DNA of 64,000 nt, taken from Capronia americana. Its lineage: Eukaryota > Ascomycota > Eurotiomycetes > Chaetothyriales > Herpotrichiellaceae. Position 1 is the first letter of the stretch; each line of letters begins with the position of its first letter. The stretch spans positions 2,604,001 to 2,668,000 of the forward strand of contig JADWQD010000003.1 of the NCBI GenBank assembly GCA_016110215.1, in the 5' to 3' direction. Under the pieces are notes generated by a model, which saw nothing but the letters and a program-made list of their open reading frames with translations, was not told where the DNA came from and did no database searches. Both the position numbers and the translations under genes were made by a program. Positions 49,962-61,500 of this stretch are shown here, in pieces.

Positions 49962-50206
49962 GGTTGCGTTGACCGGCCTCGTTCGAAGTTATTCCTGAAC
50001 GCTCCCAGAGTCGAGGTTCATGCGGAGCTTCGAGCGCCAAGCGGCTAAATCTAAAATGGAATAGTACTACTTGGATTCCCAATGACGTCGCCCAACCAGA
50101 ACGCGTCTCGCTCTTCCGACGCGTCTCTCAAGTTCTGAGATGCAAACTTAAGGCATAAAGAAACACCACTCTTCAGCACATACCCCAGACAAGCACGAAA
50201 AAGAAA

Positions 50207-51667
50207 ATGGCCGCCGATCCTCTCACCTCCGCGACGGTCGATGACCTGCTCAACTTCGATAGCACGGACGATGAAGACCCTTTCAAGGACAAACGCTCAC
50301 GGCCGACTAACCGCGGCGACGAGACCAGCAAGAGAAAGGCATCCGACTTCGATGACATGCTTGGGCTGGACGCTGAAGTCAAGATCAAGAAACAGCGCAA
50401 ACCCATCGCCAAACTCGACGAAACCCGACTGCTCTCCGCGCCCGGCATTCCCAAGTTGCGCGCTGATGCCCGCATGCCCAACTTCCTCACCAAGAAATTG
50501 AAGATCAAAGGCAAAGGCCACGAGTTCTCCGACGTGGCGAGGCTGCTGAACTACTACCAATTGTGGCTGGACGATTTATATCCGCGGGCCAAGTTTGCGG
50601 ATGGGTTACAGCTAGTGGAGAAGGCCGGACACTCGAGGCGCATGCAGACGATGAGGAGGGAGTGGATAGATGAGGGAAAGCCGTGGTACCTTAGGGAGAA
50701 GGAGGCAAAGAAGAAAGCCGAGAAAGAGGAGAGAGACAGAGACAGAGAAGAAGAGGCAGAAGAAAAGCATGCCGGCAAGGAAGCTCTTATGACCGGAGCG
50801 AATAACGAGCCTCTAACCTCCGCGATGGTCGAGGAAGACGATTCCCTGTTCATTCCCGAATCGCGGACAAAGGGGGACGCAGAGAAAGAGGACGTTGCTC
50901 TCCCAGACGATGACGAGCTCGACGCGCTGCTGGCCCAACAAGAGACTCGTGCAACTTCACGGCCGTCGACCGCGCCAAAGAGGATCGTGGAGGATGATTC
51001 TGAAGGCGAAGACGATCTCGATGCGTTACTTGCTGAACAAGAGACCCGCCAGAAAGCTCCAGCTGCCTCCGCACTTGTTCCCAAACCGCAGAACTTACCG
51101 TTTGGCGAAGATGACGACGAAGACATGGACGATCTTGACGCATTGCTTGCCGAACAGGAATCACGCTCGAAATCCACTACCGTGCAAAAAGAGCCTGACA
51201 ACCGACCATGGACAGCGCAGAGCAAAGTGTCCCCAACTCCTGCTGACGAAGAGGAGTTTCCCATCGACGAGGCTGACGACTTAGACGCTCTGCTCGCCGA
51301 ACAAGAAGCACGAGCATCTCCCGCCGAGCAAGCTGCAATAGCTTCCACTACCGCAGCAGAGCTCTCGGCTCCTGTTCTAAGAGCCATGGACAAAGAAATA
51401 GCGGAGGTGCCAGCAGAAACAGAAGCAGAAGCAGAAGCGGATGGAGCGGACATGTTCCCGTCTTCGCCCGTGCAAGATACTGCATCATCACGCTTGTTGC
51501 CCAGTGGAAGACGTGAACTTGACGGCCCCGGGGAAGAAACTGTGAACATCCAGGCAATAGATGAAAGTGATGTTCAGGCTACCAAGGCTGCTAAGGAAGA
51601 CTCTCAGGGCTTGGACGCTGATGACATGTTTTCATCATCGCCGGTGCAGAACGAGTTGATTGAATGA
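50207..51667 (+). CDS. csm3: Replication fork protection complex subunit Csm3/Swi3
   Basis: Single-exon, 486 aa. The Swi3 domain spans about residues 70-150 (KLDETRLLSAPGIPKL, FSDVARLLNYYQLWLDDLYP, SRRMQTMRREWI). With Tof1/Swi1 it stabilises paused forks and supports checkpoint signalling (family knowledge). The N-terminus is acidic with a basic KRKASDFDD patch. Beyond a charged coiled coil (EKEERDRDREEEAEE) lie four copies of an acidic motif, D-D-x-L-D-A-L-L-A-x-Q-E, near residues 234, 269, 308 and 357, and two MFSSSPVQ-like ends (MFPSSPVQ, MFSSSPVQ). The repeats resemble short binding motifs, perhaps for RPA or a clamp; that is inference. It converges on the ATR gene. Confidence 0.9.
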   Translation: MAADPLTSATVDDLLNFDSTDDEDPFKDKRSRPTNRGDETSKRKASDFDDMLGLDAEVKIKKQRKPIAKLDETRLLSAPGIPKLRADARMPNFLTKKLKIKGKGHEFSDVARLLNYYQLWLDDLYPRAKFADGLQLVEKAGHSRRMQTMRREWIDEGKPWYLREKEAKKKAEKEERDRDREEEAEEKHAGKEALMTGANNEPLTSAMVEEDDSLFIPESRTKGDAEKEDVALPDDDELDALLAQQETRATSRPSTAPKRIVEDDSEGEDDLDALLAEQETRQKAPAASALVPKPQNLPFGEDDDEDMDDLDALLAEQESRSKSTTVQKEPDNRPWTAQSKVSPTPADEEEFPIDEADDLDALLAEQEARASPAEQAAIASTTAAELSAPVLRAMDKEIAEVPAETEAEAEADGADMFPSSPVQDTASSRLLPSGRRELDGPGEETVNIQAIDESDVQATKAAKEDSQGLDADDMFSSSPVQNELIE

Positions 51668-52019
51668 GGGAGTGTGATTCTCCAGACAGGAGGTCCAGTG
51701 GGATTTTGGACTTTCATAGAAATGCACTCATGAACGAAGCGTCTGACTTACTGCATGGTAAAATACAATAAATTCTCTGAACAACGCGATGGCCATTTCC
51801 CCTAGCTCTCTCACTCTCGTAGGGCCTTCCTGACGACCATGCGGACAAACCGCACACCAACTTGTTATTCTTGTCCTATCCTATTCTAAGATACGTATCT
51901 CTCCAAACGACTAACTTAGGTGGACTACCACGACTCATTCTCAGCTCCACGGCTCCATGTGAGGAGGCTCGAGCCCAAACAGATCCTGACTGACCCAGAG
52001 GTCCCTGGATGTGTTCCTC
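51668..52019. other. Intergenic between convergent csm3 and ATR genes
   Basis: About 350 bases of 3' flanks. AATAAA at about 51768 is a plausible polyadenylation signal for csm3. No other feature. Confidence 0.45.
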
Positions 52020-55000
52020 TCAGAAGAAAGCGCACCACCCAATGTACATCCTGGACAGATTCCTATGATCCACAGCCTGTCCTATCATCTCGTCAACATA
52101 CCCGTCCACACTCAACGGCACGCTTTCTCCAGACAAGAACCCTCGGACTTTGGTTCTAACGCCCTCGAGCACTTCTACCGGCGTATTAGGAACGCCCGGG
52201 ACGACCTTCTTTTTCCTTCCTGCTGAATTGATAAAATCTGTCGTAGGGTCGTGCAAGAAGGTCTCCAGAATTGTCATTAGTGCGTCTTCGTTGCCGCGAA
52301 GCAACTGAAGGGTGATCTCGCAGCAGCGGCGGAAAGGACCCTCGTAGCCGTACGCGCCCATTGCGTCGATCATATTGTGCGTGAGTCGGAATGGAACCAT
52401 CTCGGGCTTTTCAAACGTGAGGCCCTTGTCGAAGAGGCAGTTAAAGTCGACATGTAGTGTGCCGCCATTGTCTTCTTCAAAGAGAATGTTCTCACCGTGT
52501 CTGTCACCCAGGCCTAGGACATGACCGACGATGGACATGACAGCCGCGGAGCGTGTGTAGCGTAATCGGGCGTTGAACCATGCCGATGGATCAGGAAACG
52601 ATTCAACGAACCACTCGTGGAACACAGGCGGGAAGTTCGCAAGGACTTTGTTCGCGAAGATCTTCACTTTCTCAGGGTCACCACTGCAGGCCTCGTCCAG
52701 ATGCCTGCGGATCTCGACATAATTTGGTATAATGGATTTATCCCGGTACAGCTTGAGGAGGATATCGCGAAGCGTTTTCAGGTTGTCGACCCATTCAATG
52801 AGCCCACATTCCTCATTCAGGGGGATGACGGCGTAGGTGCGGATGTAGAGTCTTCGTCGGGCTGCATCAACGTCGCGCTTGAGGAAGCGGTTGATCATGT
52901 TGTTGAACTCCATCAGGCGTTGGTCCTTGCGTAAATCGTCCTTTGGTTTCGCAAGGACATTGTACAGGTTGCCGTCAGAGCCACGGACGGTAAGTCTACG
53001 TGGCTTCTGCAGCGAATTCAGAACCAGCGCCTCGTCTAGAAATGCAGAGATCGTAACGGGTTCTCTTGCAAATGGCCGGAATACTTTGAGTTGTGAAGGC
53101 TCGGAGCTTGTGGGCATGCTGGGGACAAGGCACGCTTGGTTTGGAACAACGAGCTTCGATGGTGTGATTTTATGGTTGAAGCCCAGATCTTTTGCGAGGT
53201 TGACTTGGAAAACTCTGCCTTCGATGGCGGTGTCAGAGATGCGAAGCAGCTCCTTGACGAGCTTGTGGCCGTTTGTGAACATGCTCCTTACTTCGGCAGC
53301 GGATGAGTCCTTGCTTGATCTCTTCGTAACTTCGACGAGTTTGTTCACGAGGTGCGTTCCTTTCAAGGCCCGGTCCTTCTGCTGCGATTCTATAACTGCT
53401 AACAGCGTCCAGAGTGCTTGTTGGGGGAAGGCTTTTACCACACGAATCACGACATTGCTCAGGACCTCCTGGACGGACTTGTTGGGGTGGCAGATCCGTG
53501 CAACAAGCTGCGGCAAAATGCTGTAGAGCAGGACCGGCTGCAGTCGTTCCATGTACTTTTTGATCTGGTTGTTGGTCTCGTCAATGATGCGCTTTCGTTG
53601 GTTTGCCACCTTGGTGTGGAACTCGTGGTTACCCCGTCTGTCATCCCTGGAAAGTTCTGATCCGTCGATGAGCTCGAGCCAAAGTGTCAGCACCTTGGGC
53701 AGTGTCTGAAAGACATATTTGCTGCCGTTGACGAGCGATCGCAGATAGTTCTCGATGACGTGTTTGGCCGTCTCCCCTGTCAGATATGTTTGACTTTCTT
53801 TACCCGGAGGCATTGCTCGTTCGGAGTCTAGCATCTTGTTGTAGTAGCGACCAAGGTGGTACCAGCCTTTCTCTCCTCTGCTAAAGCTCTCTGTGGCCTT
53901 TCCAAAAGTCTTCCTGATGACCTCCGATTGAGTCTGCCCGGCCTGTGCAAGCCACTTGCCCAGCAGCACGTGGGCTTGGGCGGTCATTGCATTCTGCAGA
54001 TGTCGTTGTTCCACAGTCATTGTGGTCGGGCCATTCTCTGACATGCGGTCATGAGCCACAAATGCCCCTGATTCGATGGCTCCTTCGAGTGTCTGGATGG
54101 CCTTTCGGTGATGTCCTTCCAACCACATAAGCTTCGCCTGTTCAATGGCGGCAGATTTGTCGCCGAGCGCCGCGGCTTTGAGGACAGCATTGAAAGCTTG
54201 TGTGGTTGACCGGGCTTTGCGTGCGAGCCTGGCACTTGAAAGCCACGCGGCTGCTACATCATCCAAAGTGAATACATCGGGTCTTAAGGACATGACGGCG
54301 CGGCGGACGCCGAGTAGATATTGCTTGTCGGCGACATTGGATCCCAGAACATCCAGCCGGCCTCGCAAGATATCCAGAACCGCGGCTCGTTCTTCTTTGG
54401 GACTCGCTGCGATGAGCTGCACGTCGTTAAGCACATGTAATCTGAGCAATGTATGATGACTTGCTTGGAATGAAGAGACGTTGCTTGGATTGAGCTCGGA
54501 AGCTGTTGTTCGGTAAACCTCGGAGACAAGGTGGGCGGCTCTTGCATCATCTCCGTTCTTCACAGCTAGCATGATGTCTGCAATGTGGGAAGCAAAGTCA
54601 TACCCGCCAACATGTGGGATGTAGCTGGCCAAGAGATCCCAGCGGCTTGTGGCCCATGCTGCTTCAATCGCATAAGGTGCAAGAACAGTGGACGAATTGC
54701 TGTTGCGGCTCTTGATACCATCGAAGTGGTGGATCAGGGAGTCATATTGCCCAGACTCCTTGAGGCATTCCATCAGGTTTTTCTGGACATCGCTGTCTTC
54801 TGGATGAGCCACAAGCTGCATTTCATACCAGCTCTGTGCTGCAGTCCAGCGTCCTGCCTTCTTATGCTCCAAGACCTGTTGCTCGATGTCCAGAACATGC
54901 ATGCGAGCAGAAATACCCTCAATGCCATCTGGTTCATCGATCTGAGCGTATATGTCTTGCAGTCTCTGAAGCTCTCCCTCAATGTCATCTTGATTGGATT

Positions 55001-58000
55001 TGCGTATGTGCTGCTCCCAGTGAAACAGTGCCCTTGAATAGGATCGGCACTCCAGAGCTCTTCGAGCGACGACATCTGGGGCGATCTGTTCAAGTACACG
55101 CTCAATGCTTCGAATTTGGGCGAGAGCGTTGCTCGATAGTGTATCGTTGAGCCCTCGGTCTGGCTTGGCCAAGCCGCTGGCATATTGCTTCCGCCTCTGT
55201 TGCTGCCAGGTAGACATGTAGTCAAGTACCTCAAACATTGTCTGGCTGCATAGCTTTATGTCCTCCTGGACTCGCTGACTGTGGCCATCGAGGGACTGAC
55301 CGAAGATGGAATTGATCTCAGCCACAATATCTTGACTGTCCCGCTCTATGCCGTTCACGATGAGATTAACCACAGCATACGGCAAAAGAAAAGCAGGGAT
55401 CGAGGTGTCTTGACCATGTATGATGCGGCAGCAGATAGAGAACACGATGTCGACGTTCTCTCCGGTACCTTGGTGGAGGAAATCCAGTGTGATTGTTCGA
55501 AGCCAGTCGCGGTGTCTCATACCAGGGACGAAGAGAGGATATTGACTCTTTTCCGGGGCTCGTACTTCGAGCACTGTATATTTCGAGGTCGTAAATGGTG
55601 TTAGGACGTTCTGAATGGAGCCGGGCAGTGCCCTCCATAACTCCGCAGTCATACTTTGATCCATGGATTTTGATGGCATGTCATGCCCGCAAGACTTCAA
55701 GAGCTGCTGCATAGCCCATCCAAGGAAGCCTTGAGCCCGAGTGGTGTTTGCAGACAAGAAGGCCTTGACCAAGACATGCTCGAGAAAAAAAAAGATCCAT
55801 TGGATGACATCGTCAGCCTTGCTGAAATTCGACTGTACCACCATTATTTTACGGTCTCTCACGTTGTCGATCTTGCTTGCATCGAGACAACCTATACTGC
55901 CTAGGCACCGGCCACACAGCACCGTTACCTCATTGCTCGAGTTGAACTTGACGCAGCAGTCAAGCAGAGCACGAGTCAAGTCTGCAACGAGATCGTCCGG
56001 CTGCTCTCGAAGGATCGATCTCTGAAGTAGGTCTTGTTTCTGCCCCAGAAGCGGTGCTAGCTCCAGCAGAGCTTGTTCGATTACCGCAATGTTCTCATCG
56101 CTCAGTCTCTGCACGTAGGCGACCAGCTTCTGCCTGTCATCCATTTGACTTTTCAAGCTGGCGATTTCCATCTCAAGATCGGCCATGGGAGGAATTGAAG
56201 CTAAAGAAGGCAGTGTGCTGAAGTGTTTCCGGATCAGATCTGAGTGCTTCCTGATCAGGTCGGCAACAACATCGTAGGCTAGTTGTTGCGACAAGCTATC
56301 GAGCGTATCCCAGTTTCGGACGATCATAGCGAGGGTCTGTTCGACAAGAGGCTCCAAATCGTCTTTCTTCAGGGATGTCATCATGGCCGCCCACGAGGCG
56401 AATGCCGCATCGCAAAGGTTAGGATCATCCAAACCAGATCGGAGACAAGTACAAATCTGCGGCAGCGCGCGAACAATGCGACTTTTGCCGAGCTTGACTA
56501 TCTCACCCAGTGCAGCTAGACATCTTCTTTTTTCGTTTTTCGATTCTTTTGCCTCTAGATCATTCAGCAAGACAGTGAACTGTGTGACGATTGCGAGAAC
56601 GTTATTCTCCAAAAACGTCCCCATGCTGTCGTTGCGTTTCGAGCCCGCCGACTGCCCACGTTGACGAGCAACCAGTTGAGCGAGAAGTTGCAGACCATGA
56701 TAAATGCGGGACGATTTTCCTTGCCCAGTGTCTCCAATGGCCTTGAGTAGTGCACATGCAATTTGAATGGAATCAGCAGCCCAGTCGGCCAGATCAGCTT
56801 TGCCAAAGTCTGCGGACACTTCTGTCAAGATTGACATGATAGACTGTTCTGCATCAGGGAACGGCTGTACCAAGAGGAAGGAAAGAATGGCGACGAGATT
56901 TGGTCCTTGAGTGCATATATCGAATGGCGTGGTCGACTGCCCACTGGCCTCGGCAAACTTCCTGATCACATCATGAGCTTTGTGCAAGACCAGGTAGGGT
57001 AGGGCGTATTCAGCAGCGTGTCCCATCAAACTTGACATGTCCATTCCCAACATTTCACACAATTGATGCGCAGCGTTCGGCCGGGACATTAATGATTTCG
57101 CGAAGACCACTCCAAGCGTCCTCCAGAATGGCCGGAAGAGAACCCACACAGAAGTCTGCAAAGATTGGGCAAGATGCTGGATTTCGGCATACACCAAGCC
57201 GCTGATGTATGGGTTAGTATGACCAAGATATTCCACGATCCGGACCAGAATGATGTTTAGCTCTTCGTCGCCGACAACTTGGGCCATCTGGGTCAACACC
57301 ACGATGACAGTCTCCTGCAGTGACACGTCTCCTTTTTGCCAAAGGTTGTGGAGAAAGTCCAAGGCCGTAATTCGGTTCTCGCGTGCCAAGGCAATGTCGA
57401 CAGATTGCTTCCGCATCACATAGACTTGCAGAGTTCTGGCTGCGACGATTCTGAGATCCCTCGACGAGCTCTTGAGCGATTGGAGGCACCAATCGCCAGC
57501 GGATGTTTGACCCAGCTTCATATCCTCATCTGAACCTGTGTGTGCTATGATGCGACGAAGGGAAACCATAGCGATCACCCTTGCTCGAGAATGGCGAGAG
57601 ATACCTTGGACAAGCACAAGCAGCGTTCGCAGCAGCTCCTCGCTGGAAGGTGCCACTAGAAAGATGTTCGAGTCTGAGGCTCCGTTTCCCTCGTCACAGT
57701 TTGAACATTGGGCGTCTGTAGATGAGGAAGCGAGTTGGCAGGCGGCTATACCTAGCAGTTCGAGCACCGTGCACCTTTTTTCCTCTGATAGTCCCTTGAA
57801 GGCCCCAGAGGCTGTTTGGGCCAAGCCGTCAACATCTGGAACAGCACGGCCAGTCAACTCAAAGGTGAGTCTCCGACAGATTTTCTGCTGGGCGGAGTTA
57901 TTTTGCAGGCCATCTTCATTGTCTGTCGATAGACGTAGCCTTTTGCGGGCTCGATCGCTATCAGGCCATGTTTCGGTGGTATCTGCAGCAGCGTTCGCCT

Positions 58001-59010
58001 GAGTTTTGGCGGGCCTAATGCTCAAACCGCGGATCTCATGAACAAGCCTCTGTAGCATGGTTAGTTCGGTAGGGCAGTGGCTGGCATATGGAGCCTACCT
58101 GAGGCGGGTCGCCGTTCGCTACAGCATCCTCCTCGTTCTCCTCGACAAATTGGCGGAATCGAGAGACGACCTTGCGAAACTGTATGCTTCTTTGCGGGGA
58201 CTCGGAGTGTTTCGACACTAGCTTCAAGACACGGGCCAAAGCAAGTACTAGCAGACGAACGGACGGAAACTTGAGGCTGCGTACGCTGACTTCGAGGCCG
58301 GACACGAGTTTCGCAATGTTGGAGGCAAAGTCTTCTCCATCAATGATGACCGCATCAGTTGGCCGAGTTGGAGGACGCGATGCGGCGACAGATAGAATAC
58401 CTAGCACGGTTAGGAGTGGGTTGTAGATATGGCATTGTGGAAACTCACTCGAAACTGAGTGCCTCAAGAAGCTCAGTACCACGTCAGAAGACGAATGTGG
58501 CGTGCAATTTTTGTCAGCATCCAGTATGGCATCAAAAAGGGCTAGAACTGCATCACTGATCTCATCAGTTTGCTCTGAGGCCACCAATGGCAAGAGTGTC
58601 GGAATGAGCCAAGAGTAGAGGGAGCACGCTTTTGCGGCAGCTCCAATACCTTGACGATCCGACTTCACGAAGACAACCTGCTGTGATCGTTCAATAGCGA
58701 CCCGCAAAACTTCGAGGCAGGTCCGTAACTGAGACTTGCCCTTGCGCGCAGCGGTTGCAGCGCGGAAAGGGTTCTCTTCAAGGGTGGAATCAATGCCAAT
58801 CTGGAAGACGATGCAGATCAATTTGTGGTTAACGGCAACGTCACGTCCCAGGTTGGATTGACCTTGGTCGTCAGAGCCTGATGCTTCAGCCAGCAGCTGG
58901 TTGAAACTGTCTTGGTCGAAGTCGTGCACTCCATTTCCATGTACGACATGCGTAGCGAGTATCGAGGATGGCGGAGGCTCAAATGCATTTACCGGTCGTG
59001 CAGCAGGCAT
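52020..59010 (-). CDS. MEC1: ATR/Mec1-type checkpoint kinase
   Basis: PI3K-like DNA-damage checkpoint kinase (yeast Mec1, fission yeast Rad3, Aspergillus UvsB), about 2,300 aa. Exons 59010-58099 and 58049-52020 join at DPPQ/RLVHEIRGL via a 49-nt intron with an ACTAAC branch. Helical HEAT-type repeats and a UME/FAT region fill most of the length. The kinase core has VGHVLGLGDRHGENILF (catalytic loop), HVDFNCLFDKG (DFG-equivalent DFN) and PFRLTHNM. The FATC end is HRNLSRMYIGWCAFF. A GTGAGT-to-CTAG segment of 48 nt near 58412-58459 could be a second, frame-neutral intron. ATG 59010 gives the conserved PPPSSILATHVV start; an upstream in-frame ATG at 59208 would add 66 residues that look unconserved. 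It sits tail-to-tail with csm3. Confidence 0.95.
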
Positions 59011-59332
59011 GTCGCCATTGGTCCTGCGCTGGGTGCGAGGAAGCAGAAGAAGTCTGAAAATGGACGCGTCAAAGATGTTGGAAGGAGAAGGAGAGATGAA
59101 AGTCAAGTTTCGATACGACGCGTCGGACGATACATATGCGTCACCGTTGAAACTGCGCTCAGGGGTGTTGAAGGCCACCGTACTTTTGCTTGCCTGGATC
59201 TCCCGCATCAGCCCCTACAGCCTAGGTGCCTACCATATTACACGCGGCCGGCTCTTTTGCGCAGCTTGACTAGAAGCGTGATGCAGCATGAAATTGCCGC
59301 ATCGGGAATCAACCTTTTACTGGCAGTCTCAT
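59011..59332. promoter_or_regulatory. Upstream region of the ATR gene
   Basis: About 320 bases between the ATR start and the HGH1 stop, both on the minus strand. The ATR frame is open here up to 59208, so part may be coding. No other element seen. Confidence 0.4.
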
Positions 59333-60705
59333 TCAGAATATCTCTTCTATCTGTTCGTCATCGTCCACCTCTTCAGTCCCAAGACCTTCCTCCTCGTCCC
59401 GCATGAGGATTTGTACTAAACGATCACACGCCTCTTTCACGTCTTCGTCCTCAACATGCAGGTGCGTTTCCCTGGCCAAGGGATACACCTGAACCTGCCT
59501 TAGCTTGTCTCTGCCTTGCCTCGTCGTGGTCAGAAGCAACAGTGTCTCTAAATGAGTGACAAGAATCTCACTATCAGCTTCTCTCGTTTTGTCTGGGGGC
59601 AAGAGCTGCAAATCCGGGAGCATATTCGCTGATTCCTCCTCGGGGTATTCTTCTGATCCAGCCAATGGCAGCAGAATGTACGGCAATACATTGACGCCCG
59701 GAACGCCGTCGACCTTTTCAGTGTCATCCGTAAGCAGCAATGGATGTTTGTCGACTTCGAAGGCGACGTTCTTGATGGTGCTGGCCACACCTCTTCGTCG
59801 GACGTGGCTCTTATGCTCAGTGAAGACGGTTAACTTGCTGATCGGCACCACTCCATCATAGTCTCTTTTGCCTAAGAAGTGGTCTCTTCCAGCTTTGTAC
59901 TTCGACATGTCGGCCAAGAGGTAAGCTAGATAGTCAAAGTTGGCGTGCTTGTTGAGGGCGCCCTCCGCTCCTTTGACAAAGCAATCGAACAGCTGATCGA
60001 GGGCATACGGAGATGTAGAGACCGACTTTACCGGCGTCGCTCGTTTCAGCTTAATCAGCCTCTCCAGATGCTCGGACTTGGCGAGATTCGACAATAACAT
60101 GGCAATCTCGTTCGCGGCTTCCTCCTTTGGGTTCTGGTGAGAGTCAGCTCGTGCTCGCCTCAGATATAAGAAGCATCGGAAACAAGGGAGGATTGCAACC
60201 TACATACTGTGATCTTATTTAATAATGTTTCCAGGAACGAATCGTCCGTGGCGAGATTCTCCAGGACTTCGGCGTCATGGCTGATATTGATCAAGATTGT
60301 GAGAGCGTTCTTAGCGATGGGCTGTTCATGGTAGCAAGAGACTCGTCAGCATACCGTGCATTGCTTTGGGCATGTGAGGACTCACAGGATAGTCTTTCAC
60401 AAGAAGCTTCAGGTCTCGGACTGGGGCGAGTTGTGGCTGCTTGAATATCGTTGCATCTTCCGAATGACCAACCAGATGCTCGCATGCTGAACAAATTCTC
60501 AGTAATTTGTATCCCGAGTCATCCCATAGCATCATTTACGGACTTTGACAACGGTTGCAAGCGACACGCGTAATATCAAAATCGACTTACCGGCTTGTCT
60601 GATCTGAGTATTGCCATGATGCAAGAACTCGACGAGCTGAAGCGTGTTAACGGTTGACAAATGGCAGAGATGGGCCGCACCTACCTCTTCCAGTTCCGTC
60701 GGCAT
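59333..60705 (-). CDS. HGH1: HGH1 homologue (armadillo-type, DUF383/DUF384)
   Basis: Conserved eukaryotic protein; in yeast Hgh1 is a chaperone adaptor that delivers nascent eEF2 to folding machinery (family knowledge). Five exons: MPTELEE, then LVEFLHHGNTQIRQAA, ACEHLVGHSED through KLLVKDYP, PIAKNALTILINISHDAEVL, and NPKEEAANEIAMLLSNLA to the end. Four introns with GTAGGT, GTAAGT, GTGAGT and GTATGT donors keep one frame. The DUF383 core has ALNKHANFDYLAYLLADMSK; the DUF384 end has LLLLTTTRQGRDKLRQVQVYP. It terminates in an acidic tail (EEVDDDEQIEEIF). Start ATG 60705. Confidence 0.9.
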
Positions 60706-61500
60706 TGCGGAGTGTATGCTCACGGGCGACCTGCGCACAGAGAGCACAAAAATTGGTGTTGATCTTTTTCAACTTTTGCAGGCGAATCCGATAATCCGAA
60801 ACTGGCTTAAGGCGGCTTTAAATGACGAAAATGACGACGTCATTTGGCCGGCATGACCCAATGACTAAGCGGCCGACAATCAATCTGCCCTCTTCCCTCT
60901 TCCCCCTTCCCCTCCAACTAACTCCCTGTCAAGCCGGTGGCAGAGTTCAGCCCATCCTGCAACCCGAGTTGGCCATGCTTCATGCGAACTAACCCTCCTG
61001 CACGATCATCTTGCCGCCTAGACACCTGCTCTTCATGCACGAATTGCATGAGCTTGCATATGCAGGCGCCCGGTTTTTGAGACCTTTGGGAGCCTTTCGT
61101 GACGGCTCTCCACATGGTAGACGACAATCGTGTGTAACCGATCAGGCGGCCTAATTCGCCAGACGGCAACCTGGGCATTGGTTCCTCGTGACCCTCCCTC
61201 ACAACGACTCGCCCAAGTCTGCCCAAGCAGCTAAAAAGGTAGGCTCTCTACCTCAGCTTGATGTCTTCCTTCGAAAGCTTTTCTGCCACACCGCGATAGC
61301 CTTGCTGCGGTCAAGGTCTACTCGAGACTTCCCGAAGCGGTATTGGCGCACGCAGGCAATCTCAGCTCAGCGTCTCGTTTGGCCCATGTGCGCCATGATG
61401 CTCCCCTTAAGCAACCACACCGCACAAACCCGAAGCTCTATCCGAATGTGAAAGTGCGAAACCTTTGACCGCGACGACAAAGTCCGCCGCGCACCCAACC
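60706..61500. promoter_or_regulatory. Bidirectional promoter between HGH1 and a hypothetical gene
   Basis: About 795 bases between divergent starts. Pyrimidine-rich runs (CTCTTCCCTCTTCCCCCTTCC near 60890-60910) are typical of fungal promoters. No gene or repeat recognised. Confidence 0.45.
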
